Both the position numbers and the translations under genes were made by a program. The notes beneath the pieces are model-generated. The model searched no databases. It saw only the letters and a program-made list of their open reading frames with translations, and was not told where the DNA came from. This document shows positions 44,554 through 52,642 of a DNA stretch of 64,000 bases, piece after piece. Source of the stretch: Pseudobdellovibrionaceae bacterium. Its GTDB lineage: Bacteria; Bdellovibrionota; Bdellovibrionia; Bdellovibrionales; Bdellovibrionaceae. Positions within the stretch are counted from its first letter, which is position 1. Each line of letters begins with the position of its first letter. The stretch is taken from assembly GCA_016719575.1 (NCBI GenBank), contig JADJYV010000013.1:1426001-1490000 (forward strand), given 5' to 3'.

Positions 44554-44709
44554 TCACATCGAGACTACTCGATTTGTTTGTTCTGAAATTTCGCTAGACG
44601 ATGGTCCGAAATTCCCCGTTTTACCTAGGCCTTAAATCTTAATTATAGTCCAAATTCTAAATATTCCTAAAGAATCTCCGACACGGTCAGTATGGAACGG
44701 AGAGTTTTC

Positions 44710-46221
44710 ATGAGAATCACAATTCTATTTCTTTCTCATCTTTTGCTAGCCTGCAGTGTTGCACTGGCTGATAGCCGTGATGTGGAGAGATTCAAACCTA
44801 TATTGGATCAAGCAGTTGCCGAGCAAAAGGCTGGAAATCATAAAACAGCAATTAAGTTATTTAAGAAAGTCTACTCCAAGTCGGAGGACTTTAAACGCGA
44901 TAGCCTGCTTGGACTTGTCTCAAGCCTTAAGGACTCTAAAAAGTGGGACGACGCCATTGAGACGCTCAAACTAGAAATAAAAAAGAGCCCCTTTGTTGGC
45001 GAGTACCGCATTTGGTTTGCCGAAGTCTATCTGGGCGCAGAAAAATTCAATGAATCACTTGTCGAGATAGATTTTGCTGAGAAAATTTTAGGTACAGAGA
45101 AGTCAGTACTTCGCATCAAGTCTATTGTTCAACAAAAACTTGGAAAGCACCGTGAGGCTGTTGATACGCTGACGGTTTATTTGAATGGCGACTCAAAAGA
45201 TTACAGTGCTCTTGCTGATCGCGCGGAGTCCTACTTCCAGCAGAAACTGTATGTAGAGGCTTACAAAGATTTTCAAAAAGCCTACGAAGTTAGACCCTTC
45301 GACGAGCGAGTCCTTTCTTCGTATGTTCGGTCTGCATACTTCAGTCACAACCACCGCGAAGTTAAAAAAGTTGGTCGAGAATGCACTAAATTATTCCCTA
45401 AAAACGATTCTTGTTTTGAGTACCTAGGCAGATCGGCATTTCACAAAAAAGATTTTCCGAAGGCGGCAAAATTTTTTGATTCAACTATTTCTATTGACCC
45501 GAGCCGTGTCGAAATTCGGCAGTTGCTGGCGGAGTCCTTAGCTTTAAGCGGAAATACCGCAGAGAGCGATTCTCAGTTTGAAATAATCCTAAAACAACAG
45601 CCAGAGTTCGAACCCGCGATGAGAAGCTGGTCAGTTTTTTTGGCTCAAAGAAAAAAGATAGAGGTATTGGGCGCGACTCTTAAAACATTTAACAAGAATA
45701 ATCCCAACAATCTTTGGGGTGCTGTGGAGCTAGCTAAACTTCTCTGGCTAGTGGGAGACAGTGAAGGCGCGCTTGAACGAATGGAAGTCATCACAAAAGA
45801 AAGTAAGTCAAACTTCGCAAGGTTCTACTCTGCTTATTTTTTTGATCTTGCCGGGAAGCATGAAAAAACTAGAAATTTACTTTCGGAAGCGAAAGACCCC
45901 GCACTTGATATAGATTTTCACGTTGGCCTTTCATTTTTCAAAGAGAATAAGTTGGCTGAGGCCATTCAGCATTGGCTGAAAGTTCCTGCTGAGTCACCTC
46001 TGTACTTTAAGGCTCAAGTCAACGCAGCTCTTGCGTTTGAACAACAAAATAATATCGAAAAGGCGAAGGAGCTTTTGAGCGCGTTAACCCCACCAACTGA
46101 ATTAAAAAAGAACTTCGAGAAGAAGCTTATCTCGTTGGTTACAAGCGAAGAACGCACGCCTGCAACTGCGTCTGCCAATGAACTTTCATATTTCACTAAC
46201 TGGAGTACACCACAGCTATGA
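44710..46221 (+). CDS. Secreted TPR protein
   Basis: The product has 503 residues from ATG 44710 (GGAG 7 bases upstream), with signal peptide ITILFLSHLLLACSVALA. Tandem TPR units follow for the whole length, for example HKTAIKLFKKVYSKSEDF, LGRSAFHKKDFPKAAKFFD and PALDIDFHVGLSFFKENKLA. TPR proteins of this kind act as periplasmic scaffolds. The next gene overlaps at ATGA, so it forms an operon with the barrel and the large lipoprotein. Confidence 0.85.
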   Translation: MRITILFLSHLLLACSVALADSRDVERFKPILDQAVAEQKAGNHKTAIKLFKKVYSKSEDFKRDSLLGLVSSLKDSKKWDDAIETLKLEIKKSPFVGEYRIWFAEVYLGAEKFNESLVEIDFAEKILGTEKSVLRIKSIVQQKLGKHREAVDTLTVYLNGDSKDYSALADRAESYFQQKLYVEAYKDFQKAYEVRPFDERVLSSYVRSAYFSHNHREVKKVGRECTKLFPKNDSCFEYLGRSAFHKKDFPKAAKFFDSTISIDPSRVEIRQLLAESLALSGNTAESDSQFEIILKQQPEFEPAMRSWSVFLAQRKKIEVLGATLKTFNKNNPNNLWGAVELAKLLWLVGDSEGALERMEVITKESKSNFARFYSAYFFDLAGKHEKTRNLLSEAKDPALDIDFHVGLSFFKENKLAEAIQHWLKVPAESPLYFKAQVNAALAFEQQNNIEKAKELLSALTPPTELKKNFEKKLISLVTSEERTPATASANELSYFTNWSTPQL

Positions 46222-46970
46222 AAACTCTATTCTTAACCACTTTGATGATGTTCGCCGGTTTTTCCGCCCACGCTCAGTCGGTCGAAGAAGGTAGGTATGT
46301 CGGTCTTCAATCAGGATATGGAATGCTCTCCTCAAGCCTTTCTGGATCAGGCTTTAATTCAGATTTGCCAGACAAAGGTGGCCTGCTTTACGGGATTGAT
46401 TTTTCGTATCAAGACCCCGATAGCGAAACTCAGTACAACCTCAAATATGATAAGACTTCGGTTGATCAAACCGCCCCCACAGGTGTCACCCCAACAAGTC
46501 TATCGGTGTTTCGTGAGGACTTCAGATTTCTAATTTCAATTTCACCTTGGGATTCCGGCAGATTTGAAAACTTACGCATCGGGTTTGGATATGGAATTCT
46601 ACAAACCGGAGCCACGGATACATCACCCAATAATGTATTAACAAAGCAGTCGAGCCAAGGTCTTCTGTTTAACGCTTCTTACAAAACGAAACTGAAGTCT
46701 GATTGGTCGATGCTATCTGAGTTTCTGATTTACCTTCCTCACCAAATAAAAGAGTCCCAGCAGATCACGGGTTACAATCCGAAATTTATCGGCGCGGAAC
46801 TTAAATTTTTAGCGGAGTATCCGCTATCAGATGACATTGTTGGGTTTGCTGGCGCCAGTTATAGAATGGATCAGGTTTCCTACGACGGATCAGTCAGCCG
46901 AGGTGTGACAGGCGGACAAGACACAAGAACTCAGCTCGCGATTCCGGTCGGAATCAAGATTGGGTACTGA
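46218..46970 (+). CDS. Outer-membrane beta-barrel protein
   Basis: The product has 250 residues with signal peptide MKTLFLTTLMMFAGFSAHA. Strands such as YVGLQSGYGMLSSSLSGS, LRIGFGYGILQTG and VGFAGASYRMDQVSYDG end in IPVGIKIGY (aromatic C-terminus), fitting an OmpA/porin-like barrel. ATGA links it to the TPR gene and it ends just before the lipoprotein. It probably forms an outer-membrane part of a surface assembly with its neighbours. Confidence 0.8.
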   Translation: MKTLFLTTLMMFAGFSAHAQSVEEGRYVGLQSGYGMLSSSLSGSGFNSDLPDKGGLLYGIDFSYQDPDSETQYNLKYDKTSVDQTAPTGVTPTSLSVFREDFRFLISISPWDSGRFENLRIGFGYGILQTGATDTSPNNVLTKQSSQGLLFNASYKTKLKSDWSMLSEFLIYLPHQIKESQQITGYNPKFIGAELKFLAEYPLSDDIVGFAGASYRMDQVSYDGSVSRGVTGGQDTRTQLAIPVGIKIGY

Positions 46971-46983
46971 AATGAGGATATTT

Positions 46984-49548
46984 ATGGGGAAAAGCTACTT
47001 TGCATATCATCTACTATTTGCGGTCGTTCTCGTCACGAGCTCAGGCTGCAACAAAGATGCAAGCGTATCAAATCTCAGCTCCGAATCGAGCGAAAGCTCC
47101 AGCAGTTCGGCAAATACTTGTTCTTCCCCCAGTACATCAGTGATTTGGCGAGGAGAGAGATCTAACGCAACGACTGTGGCAGTACGAGGTCTCTGGTCAG
47201 ACATTAAGATAATTCCTAGCACAACATATCCTGCCTCCGTCTATACTGATGCAGGATGCGCGTGCATTCGCTACACCTACTGGAATGGAACTGACTGGCA
47301 GACTGAAATAGTATCTGCGGGAAGTACGACAACATTTACACACATTCGACTTGCGTATTTAAGTACTGGGATACCAGTTGTGGTTTGGTCAAATTCGACA
47401 ACAACTTTACAGCTTGCTATTCGTAATACCTCAAGCGTCACGACAGAGGGCAGTTGGACGATCACGAATCTCGATACCGCAGGAACTGCGGTTCGGGCTG
47501 TTGATATTAAAGTCAATCCCTCTGACCAAGTCGCAATTGTTTATGCGAGAAATACGGCTGGAAGCTCTCATCTAATTCTCTGCACTTCTGGCTGTTCATC
47601 CGGCGCAAACTATTCATCGCCGTCGACAACCCTTGGCACCGTGGGAACAAACCCACATTCACTGGGGCTTGGATGGTGCTACTCTGGAACGACCTACTAT
47701 CCTGTCGTTGCACTCACTGGAGCTGCAAATTCAAGTTTTGCAATTTGTCGCCAATCAACTCTTTCAAGCTGTCTAACTGGAATTGCGAATTGGGCTGGCG
47801 GTGCCGTTCAGACTTTAACCGGTACTGGTGCAAACAGAGTTACTGTGCAGTTAGCGGTTGATGATACAACATCTGATGCTCCTGTAAGGGCGATTGCCCA
47901 TAACGGATCAGCGCTTTCGATTTATCAGTCCGCTTTCGCGGGTGGAGGTTGCGCGGCTGGCACTGTTGGGGCGATCGCGTCGAGTGGAACTATTTCCGGC
48001 ACAGCAGCAAATAGTGGAAACGCCTTCCTCGCCCTAGAGAGAGTGACTGGTAACAACTATCACCTACTCGCAAATGAAACGACAACAAGTGTTCGCTATT
48101 ACAACACAACGGGCGGTTCGTTCACCTCTTGGAATGCACAAGGAACTGTCGCAACGGCGACGCTTGCCGCCGCTGGAACAACTCGCGGAGGTCTGGCTGT
48201 GGATGCCTCATTGTCACAAGCATACACAACATTTGCTAAGACAACTGCGGCCGCACCATTTAACGGAAATCTTGTTTTCGGATGGATTGAAAATACAACT
48301 GTTGCTTCTAATAGTGCCACTGCTGAATATTACGAGACCCCGTTAACTATAGACGGACAACTTCAGATGACAGCAAGCCAGGTTCCAAATATTTCGGTCA
48401 ACGCAACATCTAGCGGAACGCCTGGCGCAGTTTTTGTGGACTACTCATCAAATGCTGCCACCACCGGAATACTGAGGTATGGAATTCGCACAGGATCATC
48501 TGCTTCAGACAACTGGAATATTCGCGCAGTTCCTATTGTCGGACAACCTCAAGCCATATCACTTGTATTTGATAGTAACGACAAGCCATGGATAGGATTT
48601 TATGATCTGCAATCCTTGCGGTTTAGAGTTGCGACAAATTCTGAAACTGACGGCACTGGGATTTGGTCAACCTACTATTTTCCATTTAGGACTGCGGTTA
48701 CAGCAGCGACGGCACCAGCCTATCACAGTGTAGCACTTGCGATGGACAGAACAGCGACCTCGGTAACTCCGGTGATGATTGTTGGGGTAGCAAATCATGG
48801 AACAGTCGCGAACACCGGAATTTGGTCGGCAAAGCTTGATCCAGCGACTGGAAATTGGTCGAATGTTACACAAATCGAATCAACAAATCTTGCCAACTCA
48901 AACTCTAATCTCACGGCAGATTATGACACCAACGGAAACATCGTTATCGCTTACTATGACCGCAGTGCTAACAACCGTGTTGAATATTCTCAAAGTACAA
49001 ACGGAGCGGCTACTTGGTCCACTTCGACGAATGTGACAGCACTCACAGCTAGTGGCATGGGGGCAAAGATAAAGATCAATCCAGCGACATCGCGCCCTGC
49101 AATTACTTACTACGATAGAGCTAACAATAGGGTTTACTACTCTTATTGCACATCATCTCTTGCAAGCTGCACGAGCCTTGCGAACTGGTCATACTCTTTC
49201 GTTGAGAATCTCACAGCAGGCGTAAGCGGGCTTGCGGCAACTTCAGATGGCCTTCTAAATACCGGTCTTACTTTTACGAGCACCGGTACTGCATATGTTG
49301 CGTATCCAATTGGCGCAGGAAACTCTGGCGTACTTGCACTCAATAACAACAGTTCAGGAAGCTTTCCGCTGTCATCGACGCTTGTCGCTGCAAAAAACTC
49401 CAGTACGATTTTAAACTCTGCGATTTCTGCTATCAATTTTGCTCAGCCAGGTTGGAACGTGGATTCTGTACGAACCTCAGCGGGTTCTCTTCATTCTCTT
49501 TTTATTGGGGCTGGAAATTGGTTATATGGAACGAGCTGTGGGGACTAA
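46984..49548 (+). CDS. Large surface lipoprotein with Ser linker and propeller-like repeats
   Basis: The product has 854 residues from ATG 46984 (GAGGAT just upstream; ATG 46972 is an alternative). The signal ends LVTSSGC (lipobox) and is followed by a Ser/Glu-rich linker. Repeated beta units contain Y/FYD turns: IVIAYYDRSANNRVEYS, PAITYYDRANNRVYYS and PWIGFYDLQSLRFRVA. The Thr/Ser/Asn/Ala-rich composition fits an exposed BNR/propeller-like adhesin or sialidase-like fold. No catalytic residues are identified. It is the last gene of the TPR-barrel-lipoprotein operon. Confidence 0.75.
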   Translation: MGKSYFAYHLLFAVVLVTSSGCNKDASVSNLSSESSESSSSSANTCSSPSTSVIWRGERSNATTVAVRGLWSDIKIIPSTTYPASVYTDAGCACIRYTYWNGTDWQTEIVSAGSTTTFTHIRLAYLSTGIPVVVWSNSTTTLQLAIRNTSSVTTEGSWTITNLDTAGTAVRAVDIKVNPSDQVAIVYARNTAGSSHLILCTSGCSSGANYSSPSTTLGTVGTNPHSLGLGWCYSGTTYYPVVALTGAANSSFAICRQSTLSSCLTGIANWAGGAVQTLTGTGANRVTVQLAVDDTTSDAPVRAIAHNGSALSIYQSAFAGGGCAAGTVGAIASSGTISGTAANSGNAFLALERVTGNNYHLLANETTTSVRYYNTTGGSFTSWNAQGTVATATLAAAGTTRGGLAVDASLSQAYTTFAKTTAAAPFNGNLVFGWIENTTVASNSATAEYYETPLTIDGQLQMTASQVPNISVNATSSGTPGAVFVDYSSNAATTGILRYGIRTGSSASDNWNIRAVPIVGQPQAISLVFDSNDKPWIGFYDLQSLRFRVATNSETDGTGIWSTYYFPFRTAVTAATAPAYHSVALAMDRTATSVTPVMIVGVANHGTVANTGIWSAKLDPATGNWSNVTQIESTNLANSNSNLTADYDTNGNIVIAYYDRSANNRVEYSQSTNGAATWSTSTNVTALTASGMGAKIKINPATSRPAITYYDRANNRVYYSYCTSSLASCTSLANWSYSFVENLTAGVSGLAATSDGLLNTGLTFTSTGTAYVAYPIGAGNSGVLALNNNSSGSFPLSSTLVAAKNSSTILNSAISAINFAQPGWNVDSVRTSAGSLHSLFIGAGNWLYGTSCGD

Positions 49549-49572
49549 ATAGGCGGCTGTCGCGATGATCCG

Positions 49573-49881
49573 CTAACGTTTTTTCTTAATAGTCCCAGTT
49601 GCGGCCTCAAACTCTTTGGGGTCAACGCTTGGACGAGAGAGTAATCCTTTTACCTGCATATAAAGTGATCCATAGCCTTCGATTCCGGCTTGGACAACTC
49701 CTTGAAAGAATCGCACTTGGTGTTCGCCGAGAGAATCCGCAAACTTCTTATTCACTTCCAATTTCATTCCTCGCCCTTCGGATGAAATCTTGTAGATGGC
49801 ATCCTTGGTGCCACCGTTCATTGAACAAGAAAGGCCGGCCTTTAGCTCCTCCACAACATGCGTAAATTCAGGTTTAGTCAA
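49573..49881 (-). CDS. Small soluble hypothetical protein
   Basis: The product has 102 residues (TTG start). HVVEELKAGLSCSMNGGTK and GMKLEVNKKFADSLGEHQVR look like a compact alpha/beta protein. It is convergent with the surface operon and lies 6 bases from the next minus-strand gene, so the two form a small operon. It is unrecognised. It may be the first gene of the conjugative element. Confidence 0.5.
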   Translation of the reverse strand: MTKPEFTHVVEELKAGLSCSMNGGTKDAIYKISSEGRGMKLEVNKKFADSLGEHQVRFFQGVVQAGIEGYGSLYMQVKGLLSRPSVDPKEFEAATGTIKKKR

Positions 49882-49887
49882 AAGTTC

Positions 49888-50043
49888 TTAGGCGACTTTT
49901 GATTCTGTAAATCTGCGCCATACCGAGTGTCTTATCGCCTTTTCTTCTGAATCAAGAACCTCAACACCAGTAAAAGTCGTCGCTCTTACTTTCTCTTCCG
50001 TAGAATTCCGTTTGGGCTTTCGATTGTCTGGTGGCTTAGGCAT
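49888..50043 (-). CDS. Very small basic protein
   Basis: The product has 51 residues from ATG 50043 (GGAG 5 bases upstream). It is rich in Lys, Arg and Pro (PKPPDNRKPKRNSTEEKVRA). It is upstream of and coupled to the 49573 gene, and divergent from the HTH regulator with the AGCT array between them, so the array may control both directions. Confidence 0.45.
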   Translation of the reverse strand: MPKPPDNRKPKRNSTEEKVRATTFTGVEVLDSEEKAIRHSVWRRFTESKVA

Positions 50044-50170
50044 GGGCACTCCGTTTGGTTTAAAGTCTACAACCACCTAGAGGAAGCGTCAAAGATTTAG
50101 CAGTGATCCTGATGGTTTAGAGGTGGTCATTCGATTCTGCTAGCGCTTATAAGCACAATTTTCTTCCAAT

Positions 50171-50210
50171 TTTAGCTGAAATTAGCTATAAAGAGCTTAT
50201 ATTAGCTTAT
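50171..50210 (+). promoter_or_regulatory. Four AGCT-centred 10-bp repeats (operator-like array)
   Basis: Four consecutive decamers each carry AGCT at the same place: TTTAGCTGAA, ATTAGCTATA, AAGAGCTTAT, ATTAGCTTAT. The repeat distance is exactly 10 bases, one helical turn, so all sites face one side of the DNA. The array ends 8 bases before the HTH gene ATG (50219) and covers its SD/promoter zone, a classic place for autorepression. Confidence 0.7.
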
Positions 50211-50218
50211 GAGGCATC

Positions 50219-50707
50219 ATGAACACGCAATACATCGACATCAACGTATACAAATTCAAATCGCTTCGAAAGCACATGAATCCAATCTATTGGGAGCTTC
50301 GAAGAAATGAAGACCGCCCTTTTGGGGAAAAAGAAGAGATTGCTCAAAAACTTATTTCCCAGTTTTTCAAGCGCATGCGTGAGTACAGGGGTGTATCTGT
50401 CGCGCGCATTGCCAAGAGTTCAAACTACGATACAGAAATGATCCAGAAATTTGAAAATGGGCAAATCCGCTCAACCGCTCTTCTAGAAAGAGCCTATTGC
50501 CAGGAATGCACAGCCCAACACGAGCAGGATTATTTCAATCGCCGCCTATTTGAATTTGCGAATCCAGAAACAAGAGCGGGCAAGCAAGACATTGCGTTAG
50601 ACCTCGTTCGTAGATTTGGCATTCTGATTCCAGATGTGGATTTCAGTCGTATCAAGTCACCGCCCGCAGACATAATCGAGTTTTCGCCTAGGAATAAAAA
50701 TCAATAA
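50219..50707 (+). CDS. HTH-type transcriptional regulator
   Basis: The product has 162 residues. YRGVSVARIAKSSNYDTEMI, then QKFENGQ, is an XRE-like HTH near residues 60-86. N- and C-terminal parts are helical and charged. ATG 50219 has GAGG 4 bases upstream. The array of four AGCT decamers directly precedes it and is its likely own operator. It sits at the entrance of the conjugation region, as master regulators of integrative elements often do. Confidence 0.7.
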   Translation: MNTQYIDINVYKFKSLRKHMNPIYWELRRNEDRPFGEKEEIAQKLISQFFKRMREYRGVSVARIAKSSNYDTEMIQKFENGQIRSTALLERAYCQECTAQHEQDYFNRRLFEFANPETRAGKQDIALDLVRRFGILIPDVDFSRIKSPPADIIEFSPRNKNQ

Positions 50708-50780
50708 ACGGACTTGGCTCAAATAATCCACTCAAAGATTTCAGTTTTCCTTTATTAAATCAGCACTTACATAGCTCGAC

Positions 50781-50807
50781 CTGCCTGGTGACAATACGAC
50801 CATGCAG
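50781..50807 (+). promoter_or_regulatory. Inverted repeat CTGCCTGGT-N9-ACCATGCAG
   Basis: The two 9-base arms match at 8 of 9 pairs. The repeat lies about 105 bases upstream of the -24/-12-like element before the sigma54 activator gene, the usual place for an enhancer-type activator site. Confidence 0.45.
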
Positions 50808-50898
50808 TTCTTACAGGGCAAGGCCTTCAAAAGGCAGCCTATGCCAACGTCAAATCGAATCAGATTAAACAAAGGCTATTTTACTGTGTCCAATTTCT

Positions 50899-50915
50899 AG
50901 GCACCGAATTTGTAA
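50899..50915 (+). promoter_or_regulatory. Sigma54-like -24/-12 candidate
   Basis: AGGCAC-CGAAT-TTGTA resembles TGGCAC-N5-TTGCA with correct spacing between the two blocks, but GT replaces the key GC at -12. It lies about 30 bases upstream of the activator start. Confidence 0.35.
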
Positions 50916-50943
50916 TGCCTCCTTGTGGCGCGGGGGGTAAGCC

Positions 50944-52350
50944 ATGAAGCACAACATCCTACTCATAGACGACGACCAATCGGTTCGTTCATCGATGAAG
51001 ACGTTTCTTGAGGACGAAGGTTTCTTCGTAAAGGCGGTGGAGAGCGGCGACGAGGGCGTAGCCCTCGTTCGACAAAAGATTGTCCCTTTTTCGTTGGCAC
51101 TCGTGGACTATCACATGCCCGGTCTCAAGGGACCCGAGGTTATTTCTAAAATTCGAGAATTCGATTCTAAACTTCACCTACTTGGATTTTCTTGTGACGA
51201 CGGAGTTGAAGCGCACAATGAGTCACTTGACTCCGGCGCCTTGATGTTTGTGGCCAAGGACACAGCCAACGAAAAGCTTCTTGGCATCATTCACCGCATC
51301 TGCCGTGAATACGAAAAGAAGAACAAAGTTCTTCCGGCTGCAAGCCCAAGCGAGAATCGTAAAATTATCCAGAGCCTTCGTATGGAGGGTGCATCGAACC
51401 ATTTAGCCGATGTTTCTCGGCTGGTTCTCAAATATGCTCCTTCTCATCAGTCAGTTTTGATTCGCGGCGAAAATGGAACCGGCAAAGAGCGAATTGCTCG
51501 AGCCCTTCACGATAATTCACCGTGGCGTCTGGGTCCTTTTATCGCCGTCAATTGCGGAGCAATCCCAGCCGAACTGATCGAGTCCGAACTTTTCGGGCAT
51601 GAAAGAGGCTCATTCACTGGTGCAACAAAGGACCGTGTCGGAAAATTCCAGGCCGCCAGCAATGGGACACTCTTCTTAGATGAGATTGGTGAGCTGCCAA
51701 TTCATTTGCAGGCCACACTTCTCCGGGTTCTCCAAGAGGGAGAAATTACGCCCGTGGGCTCCAATGTTCCAAAGAAGGTAAAAGTACGCGTGATTACGGC
51801 GACCAATGCTCCCCTTGAAGAGATGATCGCGGGAGGCCGCTTTCGCCAGGACCTTTTTTATCGGATCAACGCTTTACCAATCACGCTTGAGCCGCTTCGT
51901 GACAGGCCCGAGGACATTCCTTGTCTTATTGAATTCTTCCTTAAAAAGGAGAATGAATCTGCAGGCGAACATAAGGAAATTCTATCGTCATGTGCGAGCC
52001 TGATGATGAAGCAGGCTTGGCCCGGAAACATTCGTGAACTCGCTCATGTGATTTCACGAATGCACTTAATGACCGACGGTAAAACTATCACCGAGGACGC
52101 CTTTGATCGAGCGACGACGCAAATGGAGCCCAAAACTCCAAAGAAAAAATTCGCTTCTGAAATCGATTATGAAATCTGGCGGCTCCGCACCGTCAGTGAA
52201 GAAAAGCAGCTCATAGAGCGGGCTTTGAACGGCTCAAAGAGTTTAACCGAAGCCGCCGACCGCCTGGGTGCCGCTCGAAGCATGTTGAGATCAAGAATGA
52301 GAGCTTTAGAAATTGAAAATCCATTTGAACAAAAAGGGAGTGACACATGA
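50944..52350 (+). CDS. NtrC-family sigma54-dependent response regulator
   Basis: The product has 468 residues. The receiver (about 1-120) has acidic LLIDDDQSV and phospho-Asp in LALVDYHMPG (about 54). The AAA+ domain (about 150-375) has Walker A GENGTGKE near 176, the sigma54-contact loop GSFTGA near 222 (Ser in place of the usual Ala) and Walker B LFLDEIGEL. A Fis-type HTH (AADRLGAARSMLRSRM) is at the C-terminus. It activates sigma54 promoters when phosphorylated, probably by the kinase at 54966. GGGGGG precedes the ATG; its stop overlaps the next ATG. Confidence 0.93.
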   Translation: MKHNILLIDDDQSVRSSMKTFLEDEGFFVKAVESGDEGVALVRQKIVPFSLALVDYHMPGLKGPEVISKIREFDSKLHLLGFSCDDGVEAHNESLDSGALMFVAKDTANEKLLGIIHRICREYEKKNKVLPAASPSENRKIIQSLRMEGASNHLADVSRLVLKYAPSHQSVLIRGENGTGKERIARALHDNSPWRLGPFIAVNCGAIPAELIESELFGHERGSFTGATKDRVGKFQAASNGTLFLDEIGELPIHLQATLLRVLQEGEITPVGSNVPKKVKVRVITATNAPLEEMIAGGRFRQDLFYRINALPITLEPLRDRPEDIPCLIEFFLKKENESAGEHKEILSSCASLMMKQAWPGNIRELAHVISRMHLMTDGKTITEDAFDRATTQMEPKTPKKKFASEIDYEIWRLRTVSEEKQLIERALNGSKSLTEAADRLGAARSMLRSRMRALEIENPFEQKGSDT

Positions 52351-52637
52351 AAAAAACAAACATGACCGCCATGATTCTGTTTCTGATGTTGAGCCAATCG
52401 GCTTGGTCAGAAAATTGCGAAAATACGGAGAGTCCGAATCAAATCGACACCCGTGTTTACGACAAAGAAACCGTCAAGCAGGCATTGATGGTTCTTCTGC
52501 AATCCCGCGCTCTTACTGTTCAACCAGCAAAGGGTCTAAAAATTAACAGAGACCTGGTTGAGGAACTTCGTCGTGAGGGCATTATTCAAACCGTTCCTAT
52601 GAGGGAAGGCGTCATCTGCGTCGATCCAGTGAAGTGA
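52347..52637 (+). CDS. Small secreted protein of the sensor operon
   Basis: The product has 96 residues with signal peptide MTAMILFLMLSQSAWS. The mature protein (about 75 residues) has two Cys (ENCENTES, GVICVDP) that could form one disulfide, and a helix VKQALMVLLQSRALTVQ. ATGA couples it to the activator gene, and its stop overlaps the next gene start. It may be a periplasmic accessory or a precursor of a signal. There is no core-peptide-like pattern that would prove a modified peptide. Confidence 0.7.
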   Translation: MKKTNMTAMILFLMLSQSAWSENCENTESPNQIDTRVYDKETVKQALMVLLQSRALTVQPAKGLKINRDLVEELRREGIIQTVPMREGVICVDPVK

Positions 52638-52642
52638 CAACT

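Noticed and set aside
47007..49436. Several antisense ORFs in the large lipoprotein gene
   Set aside because: They mirror a repetitive Thr/Ser-rich gene and have no initiation signals.
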